A stretch of DNA of 64,000 nucleotides. It comes from Ptiloglossa arizonensis (taxonomy: Eukaryota > Arthropoda > Insecta > Hymenoptera > Colletidae). The notes beneath the pieces are model-generated. The model did no database searches, was not told where the DNA came from, and saw nothing but the letters and a program-made list of their open reading frames with translations. This document shows positions 61,201-64,000 of this stretch, piece by piece. Position numbers and translations under genes: made by a program. Numbering within the stretch: position 1 is the first letter of the stretch; each line of letters starts with the position of its first letter. The stretch covers positions 4,750,811-4,814,810 of the forward strand of contig NC_135058.1 of the NCBI RefSeq assembly GCF_051014685.1. The letters are read 5' to 3'.

Positions 61201-63840
61201 TATCTCGAACGATGCGTACCCCGGCCTTTGAATCTCGTTGAACCGCGAATAAATCGTCGAACGGTTACAAGTACGTGACGAATAAATTGTAACGGTAATT
61301 CGATGCAATTTTTAATTAGAAAACGACGTAGCGATTTCGTCTAGAAGCGATTTCTCTCGAACGAGTGAACCGAGATCGGAGAACGGAATCTTTTCCTCGC
61401 GAGCGTTCGTTTTCGAGCGAACCGAATTCGAAAACCGCGCCAACACGGCTCGATCGATCACTGTTTACGAAGAGATCGAAAACACTGTCGTGAAATATTT
61501 CAATCACTTTTACCGAGAGAATATTTCTTCTGTTCAGGTTCGTAGTTAACCGATTCTACGCACGGTGTGTAAACGCAACGTACGTCCGTGACTCGTTTCT
61601 CGAAAATTGATTTTTCCCAAGAAGGAAAATCTCGAAATGGAAAATTGTTCGTTTCGCCTACTCGGATGCAAGTTTTCGCGAAGAATCGTCCGTTTACGAA
61701 TCGCAGCGCGCATAATCCGGACCGTCTTCGCGATTCGCGTCGAAATTCATTTCGTCCCCGCATTTTACGTATCTGGTCGTTCGGGGTATGAAAATTGATT
61801 ATCGATGACGGAATAAATTTCAGTGTATTTTCGTATCGCGGGACAATCGTTCCAACCGGGCTCTCGCCTCGCGTTTGCAAACGAGATCGTATCCCTTTGT
61901 CGCGCGAAACGGCCGATGAATGTTAATCGAAACGTTTAATTTTAAAGTATAAGGAGCCGTGGAAGTGAGAAGGCGATCGCCGAACGAATAGCTGCAAGGG
62001 GATTCCCTTGGAACCGGAACGATTCCAATTGGGTTAACTACATACAATTCGTGGGTACAGCCAACCGATCGTAAATTGGTTAGTAGCTGAAACCGCTTGG
62101 GTACCAACCGCCCGTTCTGGGACGCATTACCTACGGATGCGATGATTCCGTAGCGCGTTACACCGTGCTCGTAAAAATGTTGGAGCAAAGGGGGAGAAGG
62201 AAACCGACCCTAGGAGACACGAGACGCGTGTAAAGATAGATCGCGTGTTTACACCCACTGAGCAATTAGTTTACGACGCTGTGTGTCGGGGACATCGAGC
62301 ACCCGAACGACCAAACTCGATCGTCTTCCCTTCTTTGCTTCCATTTCGTAAAACCAGGTTACGCGGTCTCCTTTTCGCCGTGATTTTTCCAAACGTTCTT
62401 AGACATCGATCAGTTTCACCGAGTATCGTGAATTCAGTTTCACTGAGTATCGCACAGTTTCATTCGGTATCGTGAATTTCGTTTGAAACACGATCGTGAA
62501 ATAATTATCACCGTATCGCACGTTTCGTTCCAAAGTTGTCCGGAACGAAGATCGATGTTTGAATATTTTTCTCCGTTCGAGGTACCAAGATGACTGTATG
62601 TATTTACGTTTTGGTAGGAGAATCGATTTTTCGTCCGAGTGTACGATCGGTGTACGATGCAAAAATTTTCAATCGCGATTGCTGCTCCGTTGGACGAAAT
62701 TTTCGGGATTTCGTTTACACTCGGGGAATGTTTACGGAGAAAGTAATTTCGGAGGGAATTTATCGGCTTGTTTTACGATAGAGTCGTATCCGATACTCAA
62801 CGACCAGAATCTATTTCGAAAAGTCACGGGTACTCGGTTAAGTTACGCTTCAACAGCACGGCGCGAAAGAAAGATCGATCTCGCACTCTTGCGTCCCATT
62901 ATGTATTCCGCTTGAAAGTATCCATTCTAATAAGATTCAACTGTTGCGGTTCGAGCCAGTTGCTCCAGAAACTTCGAACGTCGTCGAACCATAACTTCCA
63001 ATCCGCGTACAACTCGACGGTCTTCTGGATGCAAAATAATCGGAAAGTGTCCGTTTTGATAAGATTACGCTCACATGGGTCTGATTAATTGCTTATCGAA
63101 CTTCGAGTTCTTCGAACGAGAACTCGAAATCCTCCAACGACCCGACAAACGTTCCAGAAAAATAGAATCGAATTGCCGGATCGTTGGATCGAGAAGCATG
63201 TTCTTTCGAAGACCGCCAACGGACCTATTCTTCCTAAGTTCGGATAGAGCTGACACTGTATCCGTGTTATCGGGTGAGAAAGTATCATTTTTTCACGAAA
63301 CAATTTCGACGTACAACGCAAAACTATCGGTGCGTATCGTTGTAACTTCATACGCATTCTCGGATGTATGGATATACCAGGACTTAATTTGTACGCAAAA
63401 GTAGAGTTACAAACAAATATTGTGTATACGAAATACGCAACAATGCAATTTCCATCGCAGCACCGTTTCTATCTACCCATACGAAACACTCTGACAACAA
63501 AGTTCGATTCGTCTACTTTGGAGCGCGCTCTATATACAATTTCAATATGGAATCGCTCGAATAGCGTCCAATAATACACCAACATCCGAATAATACCCAT
63601 AGGATTAAAATTGAAAGCTACGAGGTCCTCGAAAGGAATCATCCATTCTTTTACGTTTCAAATTTGAGTTTACACCGAGCTACTCTAGCTATCGAGTTAC
63701 TCGAAATTGTCGCCTCTTCTGCTCGAGTCTAACGTTCGAAGAATCTTCGCGAGACGAAAATCGCTTTCGACGGTGACGAAAACGAAGAAATCCCATCGTG
63801 CAATCCTAACATAACTTATCACATGCTACTGTTCGATGTA
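58298..63840 (-). other. groucho upstream intron (partial)
   Basis: This stretch begins at the acceptor of the 45-base exon. No groucho exon encoding the first Q-domain helix (SIKLECEK-like, QRHYVM-like) was found, so the start of the gene lies beyond the window. Sequence from 59190 to 59560 is built of loosely repeated short words such as cgaggtt, gagaggt and cacctggta, suggesting a decayed minisatellite. The remainder is unique sequence of mixed composition without convincing coding frames. Confidence 0.6.
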
Positions 63841-63844
63841 GTAC

Positions 63845-64000
63845 TGTTCGATAAATTGTATCAAACGACAAAAGTTCGGTAAGTTCGATAGAAGATTTGG
63901 ATAATGTCGATAGAGTTTTGTCGTTCGATAAAATTGTATCAAACGACAAAAGTTCGGTAAGTTCGATAGAAGATTTCGATAACGTCGATAGAGTTTTGTC
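63845..64000. repeat. 78-bp tandem repeat running off the window
   Basis: aaattgtatcaaacgacaaa occurs at 63853 and 63931, followed by the same agttcggtaagttcgataga and gtcgatagagttttgtc. Two near-identical copies are visible and the array likely continues past 64000. Confidence 0.93.

Noticed and set aside
58298..64000. Search for the groucho start exons
   Set aside because: No sequence resembling the conserved IKFTIADTLERIKEEF or SIKLECEK words was seen on the minus strand.

Overview
The window is animal nuclear DNA, most likely from an insect and plausibly a bee or other hymenopteran. The evidence is the only conserved gene I recognise, groucho (the Gro/TLE transcriptional co-repressor), which is split by GT-AG introns on the minus strand. 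The surroundings fit: long non-coding introns, Tc1/mariner- and piggyBac-type elements, a non-LTR retrotransposon tail and very many simple repeats. The hymenopteran guess rests on the insect-like groucho protein and general base composition, not on a marker sequence.

Layout of the gene, read on the minus strand from right to left. A 45-base exon lies at 58297-58253 and a 17.6 kb intron follows. Three clustered exons come next at 40677-40615, 40524-40450 and 40280-40254 (a 27-base microexon). After a 1.5 kb intron there is a 360-base exon at 38708-38349. All five exons are phase 0 and join into 167 codons, covering the second part of the Q (tetramerisation) domain, the GP domain and the start of the CcN domain. 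The first exons must lie right of 64000. The rest of CcN, the SP domain and the WD40 propeller must lie left of 1, because I see no further groucho exon in the 38 kb of downstream intron.

The rest is intron. From 1 to 38348: AT-rich minisatellite (1-275), a 124-bp array (about 770-1530), TTAA-flanked piggyBac-type MITEs (about 3425, 4462, 9711 and 12981), a 33/36-bp minisatellite that is open in both strands (5521-6345), an inverted 660-bp duplication (4462-5122 and 12575-13230), a 2.3 kb minisatellite (about 17590-19880), a 284-bp triplication (23381-24232), a truncated piggyBac element (24869-26141), mariner-type MITEs, fold-back elements, kilobase polypurine tracts (28627-29305 and 32499-33340) and a compound array (about 37060-38130). 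From 40678 to 58252: another mariner MITE (44358-44489), a 190-216-bp array (44850-45470), GA-rich and TA-rich low-complexity blocks (45690-46860 and 48660-49470), a 182-bp array (about 49815-50720), a G-run block (52029-52058), a non-LTR retrotransposon 3' end (54921-55395) and a TTAA MITE (55713-55957). From 58298 to 64000: unique intron sequence, ending in a 78-bp tandem repeat that runs off the window.

Most long open frames here are repeats or simple-sequence artefacts. I annotate coding only for the groucho exons and the piggyBac transposase remnant.
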